From the NCBI GenBank assembly GCA_017939155.1, contig JAGAZZ010000014.1:1-62838 (forward strand): a stretch of 62,838 bases of DNA. Reading direction: 5' to 3'. Source of the stretch: Alphaproteobacteria bacterium. GTDB taxonomy: Bacteria > Pseudomonadota > Alphaproteobacteria > RF32 > CAG-239. A program made the translations under genes and the position numbers. The notes beneath the pieces were generated by a model that made no database searches, was not told the origin of the DNA, and was given only the letters and a program-made list of their open reading frames with translations. Shown here piece by piece: positions 1 to 8,202 of this stretch (positions are counted from its first letter, which is position 1; every line of letters begins with the position of its first letter).

Positions 1-1
1 T

Positions 2-991
2 AGAAAAGTAGTTGCCGCTCAAAAAGAGGCTTATGGCGCGGCAGCGCAAGCACAATATGACAACAAACTGGCTTATACCGATGAAAACATCAGCCAAACA
101 TCAGCCAAACACGCGGAATATCAAAATCTTGCAATTCAAAAATGTCAGGAAAAAGAACAAGCCAAAATTGCCTATGAAGCAGAAAAAGATGAAGCAGAAA
201 AAAATAAAAAGTATGAGAAATATACAATTTTAGTTGCAGAATGTGAAGACTATCAAGCAAGAGTAAGAGAAACCTCAGCTCTTTTAGCTCAGTTAAAAGA
301 AGAACGAAATGCGTTGCAAGCAGAAGCAAACATCATCGGAACCGATGCAGACGCAGAATATCACGAACTCCAAATGCGTGAAGACGCTTTAAGTGAACAA
401 AAGGAAATGACAGAATTTTACGGCGTTGAAAGTGGTGGTGATGACGAATGGGATAGTGAAGGGTTTGCCGATAAATTCCAATTGTCGGGAGATAAATATA
501 AAGAGTTTTTGGAGCGCTATTTTTATAATCCTGAAAAAATAGCGGGAGGGTCAGACTCAGAGTCAAGGCTCGCTTTTCAAAGTACAATGGATAAGATTAT
601 GCGCGAAAGGCGCTATCTGTTAGTCAATAGCGCAGCGCATTTGATACAGGTTTCAGCAACGGTTCGGCGTGAAATTCCGGTGCGCACGGTTTCAATTGAA
701 AAAGTGTTTAAAAACGCTCCCGAAGCAAGCGGAGAACTCGAGGCTATGCTTTCATACGCGGCGACCCGTGTGGAAAATGCACGCGCATTGTTGTTATATG
801 CCAAGCTTCTCAGTGCAAAAATTCAATATATGGCCGCATCTGATTTATTAGGTATAGAGCCGAAAAAAGTATGGAAAGACGATGATGATTATACCGAATT
901 TGATTTGAATCGCTACATCTTAACGGAAGAATACATTAAAGATTTAGCCCAAAAATATAACCAAACAATAGATTTTACAGAAGAGAATTAA
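2..991 (+). CDS. Coiled-coil protein of the T4SS locus, 5' truncated
   Basis: The reading frame is open from base 2 to the TAA at 989-991 (329 codons visible), so the start lies left of the window. The first ~130 visible residues are rich in Ala, Glu, Lys and Gln and should form a long coiled coil. A more globular C-terminal half follows, with a helical stretch containing VENARALLLYAKLL. Its stop is 10 bases before the next start, so it is probably co-transcribed with the T4SS genes. The helical C-terminal part faintly recalls VirB5-type minor pilins, but no signal peptide can be checked because the N-terminus is missing. I do not assign a function. Confidence 0.75.
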   Translation, partial: RKVVAAQKEAYGAAAQAQYDNKLAYTDENISQTSAKHAEYQNLAIQKCQEKEQAKIAYEAEKDEAEKNKKYEKYTILVAECEDYQARVRETSALLAQLKEERNALQAEANIIGTDADAEYHELQMREDALSEQKEMTEFYGVESGGDDEWDSEGFADKFQLSGDKYKEFLERYFYNPEKIAGGSDSESRLAFQSTMDKIMRERRYLLVNSAAHLIQVSATVRREIPVRTVSIEKVFKNAPEASGELEAMLSYAATRVENARALLLYAKLLSAKIQYMAASDLLGIEPKKVWKDDDDYTEFDLNRYILTEEYIKDLAQKYNQTIDFTEEN

Positions 992-1001
992 GGAGGTTGC
1001 C

Positions 1002-4000
1002 ATGAAGAAAATATCAAAAATGTTGAAAGGTCTGATAGTTGGCGCTCTTATCATAAGCGCCTCAGTAAATGAAGCCAAAGCCTTCTTTTTAACGCCTCCT
1101 ATGCCGTGGGATATTGAATTGGATATTCCCGCTAATGCTATTAAGATGCTTACGGCTAATCCTCAAACATTGTATCGGCAAATCCAAACGCATTTTTCAG
1201 AATTAAATACCAACAAGCTTCAAGCAATCAAAAAAGCGAGAGGGTTGAAATTAAGCGACCTGAAAAATATACTTCCAAATTCTGAAACGGGTGGAAAAGT
1301 TAAAACGCCGATGAAAAAAGAGATAAAAGGAAATGGCGAGTTGGAAATAGAGGAAAACGATGTAAATGAAGAACATTATTTTAACGCATACTATAAACTT
1401 TTTATGACTTATCCGCCGGAAAAGGAACTAACAATATCAGTGGGTGAAAAAACGGTAAAAATAGACTATCCGGTCTTTCAAACAGCTTATAAACATAAAG
1501 CTACGCAATATCGCCAAGATGTGATTATCGATACCTATTTAACCGGAAGGTTGACGGAGGATTACTTAGCCGCTGTTGATAAAACGCTTCAGCGCTTAGA
1601 CCTCTGCTTAAACAGGGATTGGGACGACGTCGGCTTAACTGAGGAAAAATGCACCTTTTTTGGTCTGCACATGGTTAAGGTAAAAAATAACAAAGAAGCG
1701 CCTACTGACCCGGATGGCAAAAATGCCGGTCAATTAGGGGCGGCAATGAACGCCTATGTTGTAACGACTGTGTATGACCGTTTGATGCGTATTGTTGAAG
1801 ATTTAACCGCTACCGAAGCAATCTATCGTGCCGCTAAACAATTAGATAAGGCAGACCCGATTATGCCTAAAAAGGAAAGCAATGCGGAAAAATATCTTAA
1901 CAAAACTTATCAGTTTGCTTATAGCCAAAGTTATGACCATAATCATGCACAATCTTTGCTCAATCCCTACAATCGCTTGGAAGAATGCAAAAACGGCGGG
2001 GATAATTGTCCGGATAAAAATGAAGACAAAGCTGAGCTCGTTAATATGGATAATACCGAAGTTTTAAGAAAATTAAAACCGATTGATGATATGTTGGATT
2101 CGGCCGTCCAATTTCATAATTTAAAAAATCAAATGCCTGAATATAAAGCACAATTTCGCAAATATCAAAAAGCCAAAGAGGTTCATGCCCGTGCTTTGAA
2201 AACAGTTGCAGAAAGTGACAGATGTGTTCAAGATTTCCTAAGTCGTCACGGCGGTGGTGCCGCATGGGGTGCCTCCTCACCGGTAAATGATTATGCAAGT
2301 CGTTCCGGTATTTCCCGTGAGTTAATAGAAACTTATCAAGAAGCTATAAATGAAACAATCATAGGGACAACCAGAGAGTGTGAAGGTTTTTACGCAACAG
2401 CAAACAGTTGCCCCGAGGGATATGTTTTAGATACAAAAGAAAATTGCAGTTATGAAGATGAGAATGGAAATCTTGTTGTCGAACAACGTTTGCATCCGTG
2501 TGTTTTAGAAACAGTAGCGATTGATATGGAAAAATACGAGAACATTCCCGCAATTCCAAATGATTATGAAGAAGCAGGCAGTCAACAGCTCCAAAGTATG
2601 ACGACCAATAATACAAGTTATGATAATGCGGACTATTTGCTTGAAAGCGGAATGGCGGATAAAATAGACCTCGAAAATCGCAAAAAAGCAGAACAAGCTT
2701 GGCGTATCGGTTCTGATAAAGTAATGGAATTAACCGAAAGCGGTCTCCTTAAATTTGACCCGTGGAATGACCAACAAAACCTGCAACAGGAATATCTGCA
2801 CAATAAATATCGTAATATACGTATGATTATAAAAAGTGTGGACCAGGGTGTGCAATCATACAAAATAGCCGCGGGTATGGCTAGGCGCAGTGCTTATACC
2901 GGAGATGAACCAATCAATATTTTAATTCAAACCGTTACTGAATGTGCATCACTTGAGGACGCGCGTAATATGGCTCGTGAAAGATATTGCGCCGGTTATC
3001 CTAAAACCGTAACAATAAATGTTACAGATGACGAAGGAGAAACCACAACAGAAAACCGGACATTAACTTGTTCTGTTACAAAAAACGATAATACCGGAAT
3101 TATAACAACCAAAAAAGATGAAAAAATTGATGACTATACAATTACGACAAAGACAATAACAGAAAAACAGGTTGTCTCAAAATCCAAGACCTGTCCATAC
3201 AAAGGAACTCGTCGACGGAGTCTGCCTGAAACAAATCAGGAAAATAAATGTGCCGGAAAGTGGGATTTTAGCGTAAGCACTCTTGTTAAGCAATATTTCC
3301 CGACAGTTTTAGGCGGTTGTGCACAAAATCCCGAAGAACAAGAAAAACGAGTTTATAATAAGGCTCATGACCTCGGACGCAAAGTTGCTATGGATTATTT
3401 TAATGATGTTTTAGAAATACAGCTTGAAGGCGAGCAAGAAATCAAAGACTTCATCAAAAGCTACAATGACAACCTGGAAAACGATAAAAAAGAACTCCAG
3501 TCAGCAAAAGACAGTATGAAAATGTATAACCAGCAGATAGACGAAGCAACAAAAGAGAAAAACCGCTTGTATCAAGAAGTGCAACGTACTGAGCAACGTA
3601 CATCAGACATTGAAAAAGAATATAAAGACATAGAACAACGTTTGAATTCAGAGCTGATTACAGAAAAGGACGTATGCGCATTAAAAATCAGACAGCTCTT
3701 ATTAAAAAATGAGGAAGGTTGTATTAACAAAGTAAATTACGAAGTCAATGCAACATGTCCTCAAGAATGCTCTGAAAAAGCTGAAATCCGCGAAAAACAA
3801 TGTCAACAGCTTAACACATTTAAGTGTGAAACTTATATTCGCGATGTTTTATATGTCGAGAAGGACGAACCCAAAGAAGCTGAATTAACATTTGTTATTC
3901 CTTCTTTAGCAAAAGAGAAAATTGCCGAGCAAAATCCAAAGATAGAGAGTGCAAAAGCGGCGCAAAATGAAGTAAAGGATAAAGTAAAACAGCTTGAAGA

Positions 4001-6305
4001 TAAAATAAAAGCAAACGCCGAAGCTTTTGCAGATAGGTATCTCGTGATGGCAAAAGCGAAGCAAGAAGAAATTGAAAGTAAAAACAAAGCATTTGAGGAC
4101 TTTCTTGAAACAGCGGATGGAACAAGTCAATCAAACCGTATGAAAGATACAACACATAAAAAATGTTGTGTTCCGCCAGGGTATTGCTTTAAAAAATGTG
4201 ATGCCAACTTTACAACCGATAATCTCCAAACAACTCTTGAGGAAATAACATATCATGGAGCAGATTTAGAAACTGCAATAAAATACGGTACATCTGCAAA
4301 TAAAGAAAGTTTGAATAGTGTCTGGTTTAAGGATATGGATGCGGCTTCCGTAATATCTAATTTACAAAAGATTAGCGTTCCTGCTACTTTTGTCACCGAC
4401 GGCACGGTGATGGGACTGGCTAACGGACCGCAAAAGCTGACAGATATAGCTGACGCGATTATAAAAGGCGATGTTAAAGAAGAAGTTTTAAATTTAGCCG
4501 CTAACACAATCTCTAACTATATTAGACAAGCTGATAAAATTATAGAAGAGGAGGTCAATGCCGCGGTTGATGAGGTTAATGCTATGGCAGAGAGCTTAGG
4601 TGTACTTGATACAAGTAAAATAAGCGCTGAGCAGGCTGCATATCTATCAAACTCAGAAAGTTATAAGAGCATTGTCGCTGAGCATGAAGCCTTAATAAAA
4701 GCCTTAAAAAAACCTACGGCAAAAAATGAGAACGCTTTGCTTAAGTCCGGAGTGAACTTGACAGAGATTTTTGGTATTCCCGGCAGTATATCTACGGATG
4801 ATGAATATTTTGTCGGTCTGCCTGCCCGCGGAAATAATTATATCGGTCTAGACCCTGAAAAGGATAAAAATGCCGGACGAGATTATAATGCGCCTAGAAA
4901 GCCGTTATTGAATTTGCCGCCGGTTCGTGAGGTGTTCTATTATAGCGCGCTTGACTATGACGATACGCCGAAAGAAAACGGTAAACCGGCAATTCCGTAT
5001 TTGTTAAATTTCAAATATCCTGATAGCGATAAAATAGAGTATCTTCCTGAAATTTGGAGATATTTGTTGGCTCGTCCGAATTTGCGTTCGGATAGAAAAT
5101 ACCAAAAGACATTTTTTGAGCGTTCGCTTAGCAGCAATGACTATGGAAAATTGCTTGGAGCACCAAACGGAGGAAGCTCAGAAAATTACCGTACAATAAT
5201 CGGTCGTGGAGGAATTTATCCGTGTAAAATGAGTAATGGCTCGTATGTGGATATTTCCGGTGATGGTGACGATGTATCAAAAATAACATTTAAGAGCAGA
5301 AATTCATTGCCGGAAGGTGTCGGGGCTGTACCGTCCTGTCAGGAAATTGCTTTGAACAATGTTTACGGAACAAATTCCTGCTATGTTTACAATAAAGGGA
5401 AAAAAGGTGGAATATGTCATTTGATGGCAGACCATGGCAAACCGGATGCGGAAGATTCTCAGCCTTCGCTAAGTAAAACAACAAGAGGTATGTATAAAAA
5501 TTACAGCGAATTGGGGCAGTTCCTTAACGAAAATTTGAAATATCGTCCATTGCATGAAAAAATATTGACATATCAACTGGACAGCAAACATGATAAAAAT
5601 GACATCGAGCGCCGAAAGGCAGAAACCGCAACATTTAAACATAATGTGATGGGTTCTTTCTTGGAAGCGGTCAATATGGAACATGGAGCTAAGGAAAACC
5701 TTGATAACATTGAAAATGATATAGAAAAAATGTTAATAAGTCTATGTGAGCAACTTCATGAAGCAAATTGGACAATCACAGATGATGAAAAGGAAACCGC
5801 AGAGGTCTGTGCCGCTCACATTTTAGATAATGGCGGTTTAGCTGAAAATGGTGAAGATACAAAGTATGGCGAAACCGGAGAATATGGTGCCGATTACAGC
5901 AATTTCGAAGGGATAAACTGTCCAAGCGATAAAACGCTTTATGAAAATATCTTTTGTAATCTGAAAGCGTTGAAAGAAGAAGCGCTGGCAAACGCTAAAA
6001 ATGGATATTCGTATGAAGATAAAGACACCGGAGAAAAGGTCAAAGTAGCTGGTTTTAATGAAGTTAAGGGAGAAGCCGATTCGCGTATTCAGGAACGTAT
6101 AGATAACATACAAAAATATATCGATATGTTAGAAACAGACAATAAGGAAGTTGTCCTTCTTACGCCAAATCTGTCCAAAGACACATTGAAAGATAAAATT
6201 CCCGAAGAGAAGACTAATCGTGCACTGGCGCGTATTTCCGAAGATGAAGGAATTAAGGCTATGGATAACCAAAGTCAGTCAGTTGCATACTGTCCGGTAT
6301 ATTAA
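1002..6305 (+). CDS. Very large exported Cys-containing coiled-coil protein of the T4SS locus (1767 aa)
   Basis: A perfect AAGGAGG sits just before the ATG. Residues 1-27 form a Sec signal peptide (basic start, hydrophobic core, AKA cleavage motif), so the mature protein is periplasmic or secreted. Cysteines are scattered through the mature part, many in closely spaced pairs, as expected for disulfide-bonded exported proteins. Two strongly charged coiled-coil stretches lie at about residues 800-890 and 965-1040. No transmembrane segment is obvious after the signal peptide. I recognise no domain. It ends 11 bases before virB8, so it belongs to the same transcription unit; a structural or substrate role in the secretion machine is inference from position only. 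Confidence 0.85.
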   Translation: MKKISKMLKGLIVGALIISASVNEAKAFFLTPPMPWDIELDIPANAIKMLTANPQTLYRQIQTHFSELNTNKLQAIKKARGLKLSDLKNILPNSETGGKVKTPMKKEIKGNGELEIEENDVNEEHYFNAYYKLFMTYPPEKELTISVGEKTVKIDYPVFQTAYKHKATQYRQDVIIDTYLTGRLTEDYLAAVDKTLQRLDLCLNRDWDDVGLTEEKCTFFGLHMVKVKNNKEAPTDPDGKNAGQLGAAMNAYVVTTVYDRLMRIVEDLTATEAIYRAAKQLDKADPIMPKKESNAEKYLNKTYQFAYSQSYDHNHAQSLLNPYNRLEECKNGGDNCPDKNEDKAELVNMDNTEVLRKLKPIDDMLDSAVQFHNLKNQMPEYKAQFRKYQKAKEVHARALKTVAESDRCVQDFLSRHGGGAAWGASSPVNDYASRSGISRELIETYQEAINETIIGTTRECEGFYATANSCPEGYVLDTKENCSYEDENGNLVVEQRLHPCVLETVAIDMEKYENIPAIPNDYEEAGSQQLQSMTTNNTSYDNADYLLESGMADKIDLENRKKAEQAWRIGSDKVMELTESGLLKFDPWNDQQNLQQEYLHNKYRNIRMIIKSVDQGVQSYKIAAGMARRSAYTGDEPINILIQTVTECASLEDARNMARERYCAGYPKTVTINVTDDEGETTTENRTLTCSVTKNDNTGIITTKKDEKIDDYTITTKTITEKQVVSKSKTCPYKGTRRRSLPETNQENKCAGKWDFSVSTLVKQYFPTVLGGCAQNPEEQEKRVYNKAHDLGRKVAMDYFNDVLEIQLEGEQEIKDFIKSYNDNLENDKKELQSAKDSMKMYNQQIDEATKEKNRLYQEVQRTEQRTSDIEKEYKDIEQRLNSELITEKDVCALKIRQLLLKNEEGCINKVNYEVNATCPQECSEKAEIREKQCQQLNTFKCETYIRDVLYVEKDEPKEAELTFVIPSLAKEKIAEQNPKIESAKAAQNEVKDKVKQLEDKIKANAEAFADRYLVMAKAKQEEIESKNKAFEDFLETADGTSQSNRMKDTTHKKCCVPPGYCFKKCDANFTTDNLQTTLEEITYHGADLETAIKYGTSANKESLNSVWFKDMDAASVISNLQKISVPATFVTDGTVMGLANGPQKLTDIADAIIKGDVKEEVLNLAANTISNYIRQADKIIEEEVNAAVDEVNAMAESLGVLDTSKISAEQAAYLSNSESYKSIVAEHEALIKALKKPTAKNENALLKSGVNLTEIFGIPGSISTDDEYFVGLPARGNNYIGLDPEKDKNAGRDYNAPRKPLLNLPPVREVFYYSALDYDDTPKENGKPAIPYLLNFKYPDSDKIEYLPEIWRYLLARPNLRSDRKYQKTFFERSLSSNDYGKLLGAPNGGSSENYRTIIGRGGIYPCKMSNGSYVDISGDGDDVSKITFKSRNSLPEGVGAVPSCQEIALNNVYGTNSCYVYNKGKKGGICHLMADHGKPDAEDSQPSLSKTTRGMYKNYSELGQFLNENLKYRPLHEKILTYQLDSKHDKNDIERRKAETATFKHNVMGSFLEAVNMEHGAKENLDNIENDIEKMLISLCEQLHEANWTITDDEKETAEVCAAHILDNGGLAENGEDTKYGETGEYGADYSNFEGINCPSDKTLYENIFCNLKALKEEALANAKNGYSYEDKDTGEKVKVAGFNEVKGEADSRIQERIDNIQKYIDMLETDNKEVVLLTPNLSKDTLKDKIPEEKTNRALARISEDEGIKAMDNQSQSVAYCPVY

Positions 6306-6316
6306 GAGGAAATAAA

Positions 6317-7072
6317 ATGGTAAACCTGCCAAATCAAAAAATTCTTCGTATTCAAAATAAAAATGTAAAAAGCGAACAGCCGGCGTTTATTACGGAAGAT
6401 GTCGTTGAGGTCAGGCGCGCCAAACTGATATATTATAAATGGATTAGCCGACTGATGGCGGTATTGGCAACACTATCGCTTTTATACGGAGTTTGTGCAA
6501 CATTGGCTATTTTGAAACTTATCCCGAATATTATGTTTGACCCGCAGATATTTGTCGAGCTTTCAGATTCTTCTTCACTCGTAAAAAGGGAATATATCAA
6601 CCGGCGTATGGAATCTCGGGAAAAAATTATGGTTAATTTTATTAAGCAATATGTGGAGTTGCGCAATACCTACATAAAAGATGATGCAGAGATGAAAAAG
6701 CGCTGGTTGTGGGGAGGTTTGGTTTCGTATCTGTCAACTTATGAAGTTTATAAAAAATTTGAAAAACAATTTCCTAAAGTTATAGAGGAATTAAGAGAAA
6801 ACCAAGCCAGCCGCTCGGTGGAAATCCTGTCTGTTACGCGTTCCGGCGGTGAACAAAGCTTTATATGGAAAGTGGAATTTAAAACCTATGATTATAGTTA
6901 CAACATCAATAGCCAGGTTGTATCAGAGACAAAACCAAATGTTGTTGAGCGCTATTGGACGGTAAATATAAGATGCCAAACAGATGAATATCGCCGTACG
7001 GCATATCGCCGTTTGCTTAATCCGCTCGGTTTTGTCGTAACAGATTATTTCCAAAGCGAAATCGAAAATTAA
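6317..7072 (+). CDS. virB8: T4SS inner-membrane protein VirB8 (first copy)
   Basis: VirB8 is a bitopic inner-membrane scaffold of type IV secretion systems with an NTF2-like periplasmic domain. This 251-aa protein has a cytoplasmic tail of ~45 residues, one membrane helix (about 47-70), and a periplasmic domain ending in the VirB8 hallmark NPLGF-V-x-x-Y. Length matches the family. An AGAGGA sequence precedes the ATG, and it starts 11 bases after the giant exported gene. A second, diverged virB8 lies 354 bases downstream. Two VirB8 paralogues in one locus are known from Rickettsiales-type systems; here they probably form distinct or mixed assemblies, which is inference. Confidence 0.93.
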   Translation: MVNLPNQKILRIQNKNVKSEQPAFITEDVVEVRRAKLIYYKWISRLMAVLATLSLLYGVCATLAILKLIPNIMFDPQIFVELSDSSSLVKREYINRRMESREKIMVNFIKQYVELRNTYIKDDAEMKKRWLWGGLVSYLSTYEVYKKFEKQFPKVIEELRENQASRSVEILSVTRSGGEQSFIWKVEFKTYDYSYNINSQVVSETKPNVVERYWTVNIRCQTDEYRRTAYRRLLNPLGFVVTDYFQSEIEN

Positions 7073-7152
7073 AATATTGTTAAACAATTTTATGCTAAAA
7101 TAAGAATATAGTAATTTAGCCTGTTGATAAGTAGACGCATTTTATTTTCTGA

Positions 7153-7180
7153 TTAGACATTTAAAAATAAAAGTTATAAT
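7153..7180 (+). promoter_or_regulatory. Candidate promoter before the VirB7-like gene
   Basis: TTAGAC and TATAAT are separated by 16 bases inside the 142-bp gap between virB8 and the small lipoprotein gene, 35 bases before its start. A weak hairpin (ATTGT/ACAAT) at about 7075-7090 could end transcription of the upstream genes. Together they suggest that virB7 to virB10 form a separate transcript. Sequence match only. Confidence 0.45.
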
Positions 7181-7214
7181 TATAAAAACAGGAGTATACT
7201 AAAAAAAGAGGAAT

Positions 7215-7406
7215 ATGATGTATAAAGCATTAATTGTTGTTTTTACAGTTTTTATATTAGCCGCCTGTAATTTTCTCGGAAGCTATTATGAACCGGAACC
7301 GGTTGGTATCGGTAAAGATATCTATGAATTGAAACTTTCTCCTTGTGCCTGCATAGAAGTTGAACTTCCCAAGACCTTGCCTGATTGGTTTAAAGCATTA
7401 GGGTAG
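7215..7406 (+). CDS. virB7: VirB7-like outer-membrane lipoprotein
   Basis: This 63-aa protein starts with a lipoprotein signal peptide ending in the lipobox LAAC, so mature Cys18 should be lipidated. In T4SSs the small lipoprotein VirB7 anchors VirB9 in the outer-membrane core complex, and VirB7 proteins are poorly conserved and short. Its size, lipobox and position three genes before virB9/virB10 support the call, although sequence homology cannot be shown. The start has two adjacent ATG codons (7215 and 7218) behind an AGAGGA ribosome site. The mature part has a CAC motif that could form a disulfide. Confidence 0.72.
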   Translation: MMYKALIVVFTVFILAACNFLGSYYEPEPVGIGKDIYELKLSPCACIEVELPKTLPDWFKALG

Positions 7407-7426
7407 TCTGTTTAGGAAAAAAGGAA

Positions 7427-8188
7427 ATGGTAGAGCAAATATCGTCAAACAATACCAAAAAGGCCTTGCTTGAAGGTAACGGTGCTAAAGCAGCGCCACA
7501 GCCTCAATCTGTGCGTATGGTGAAAAGACCTCAGGCGGATATTGTGGTTGAAAACTCAACTGAAAAACGGTATTTGTGGACGGCTAGAGCTTTTGCAATT
7601 GTTTTTGCAGTTAGCTTATGTTGTAATCTGATATTGACGTATGTAATCATGTCAACGATTCCTTTGTATCGCGTGGAGCCTTATTTATTCAGTTTTGCTG
7701 ATAAAAAAGAACAAATTTACAGAATAGAGCCGGTCAGACGGATTTATGAATATAAATATCTGACGGAAATCTTTGTACGCGAGTATGTATTGTTGCGTAA
7801 TACTTTCGTTAATGATATTGAAGAGATGAAAAGTCGCTGGGGTGAAAATGGAACATTAAGAGAAATGTCAAGTGATTCCATTTATACGCAGTTTCGTAAG
7901 GAACACGCAGACCCTGTTATTGAGCAGATACGCAAGTACAATGTGACACGGAATATTAAAATTTTATCTGTTACCGAGGTCGGTCGCGGTAAAAATAATG
8001 GTATTTGGTGGGAGGTCGAATTTCGCGTTGAAGATATGTCACCGGAATTTGAAACGCCACGCGTAAGTATTTGGGTTGTGCAGTTGCAAATACGCTATAA
8101 AGCTAAACGGGTCAAATTTGGTGAAAGATTAAAAAATCCTCTGGGCTTTACTGTTACAAATTACAAACAGAGCAAACGCGATAAATAA
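7427..8188 (+). CDS. virB8: T4SS inner-membrane protein VirB8 (second copy)
   Basis: A 253-aa VirB8 paralogue with a cytoplasmic tail of ~48 residues, one membrane helix (about 52-75) and a periplasmic domain ending in NPLGFTVTNY. It shares the layout of the upstream copy (hydrophobic helix, then a LRNT-F/Y segment, then the NPLGF motif) but is well diverged, so the duplication is old. It sits directly between the VirB7-like lipoprotein and virB9, the usual place for virB8, and may be the main functional copy. The start ATG follows AAGGAA. Confidence 0.93.
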   Translation: MVEQISSNNTKKALLEGNGAKAAPQPQSVRMVKRPQADIVVENSTEKRYLWTARAFAIVFAVSLCCNLILTYVIMSTIPLYRVEPYLFSFADKKEQIYRIEPVRRIYEYKYLTEIFVREYVLLRNTFVNDIEEMKSRWGENGTLREMSSDSIYTQFRKEHADPVIEQIRKYNVTRNIKILSVTEVGRGKNNGIWWEVEFRVEDMSPEFETPRVSIWVVQLQIRYKAKRVKFGERLKNPLGFTVTNYKQSKRDK

Positions 8189-8202
8189 ATTTGGGGTATG
8201 AT

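Noticed and set aside
12-233. A 73-codon + frame at the left edge
   Set aside because: The other + frame (from base 2) is open to 991 and has a normal charged protein composition; the 12-233 frame is its shadow.
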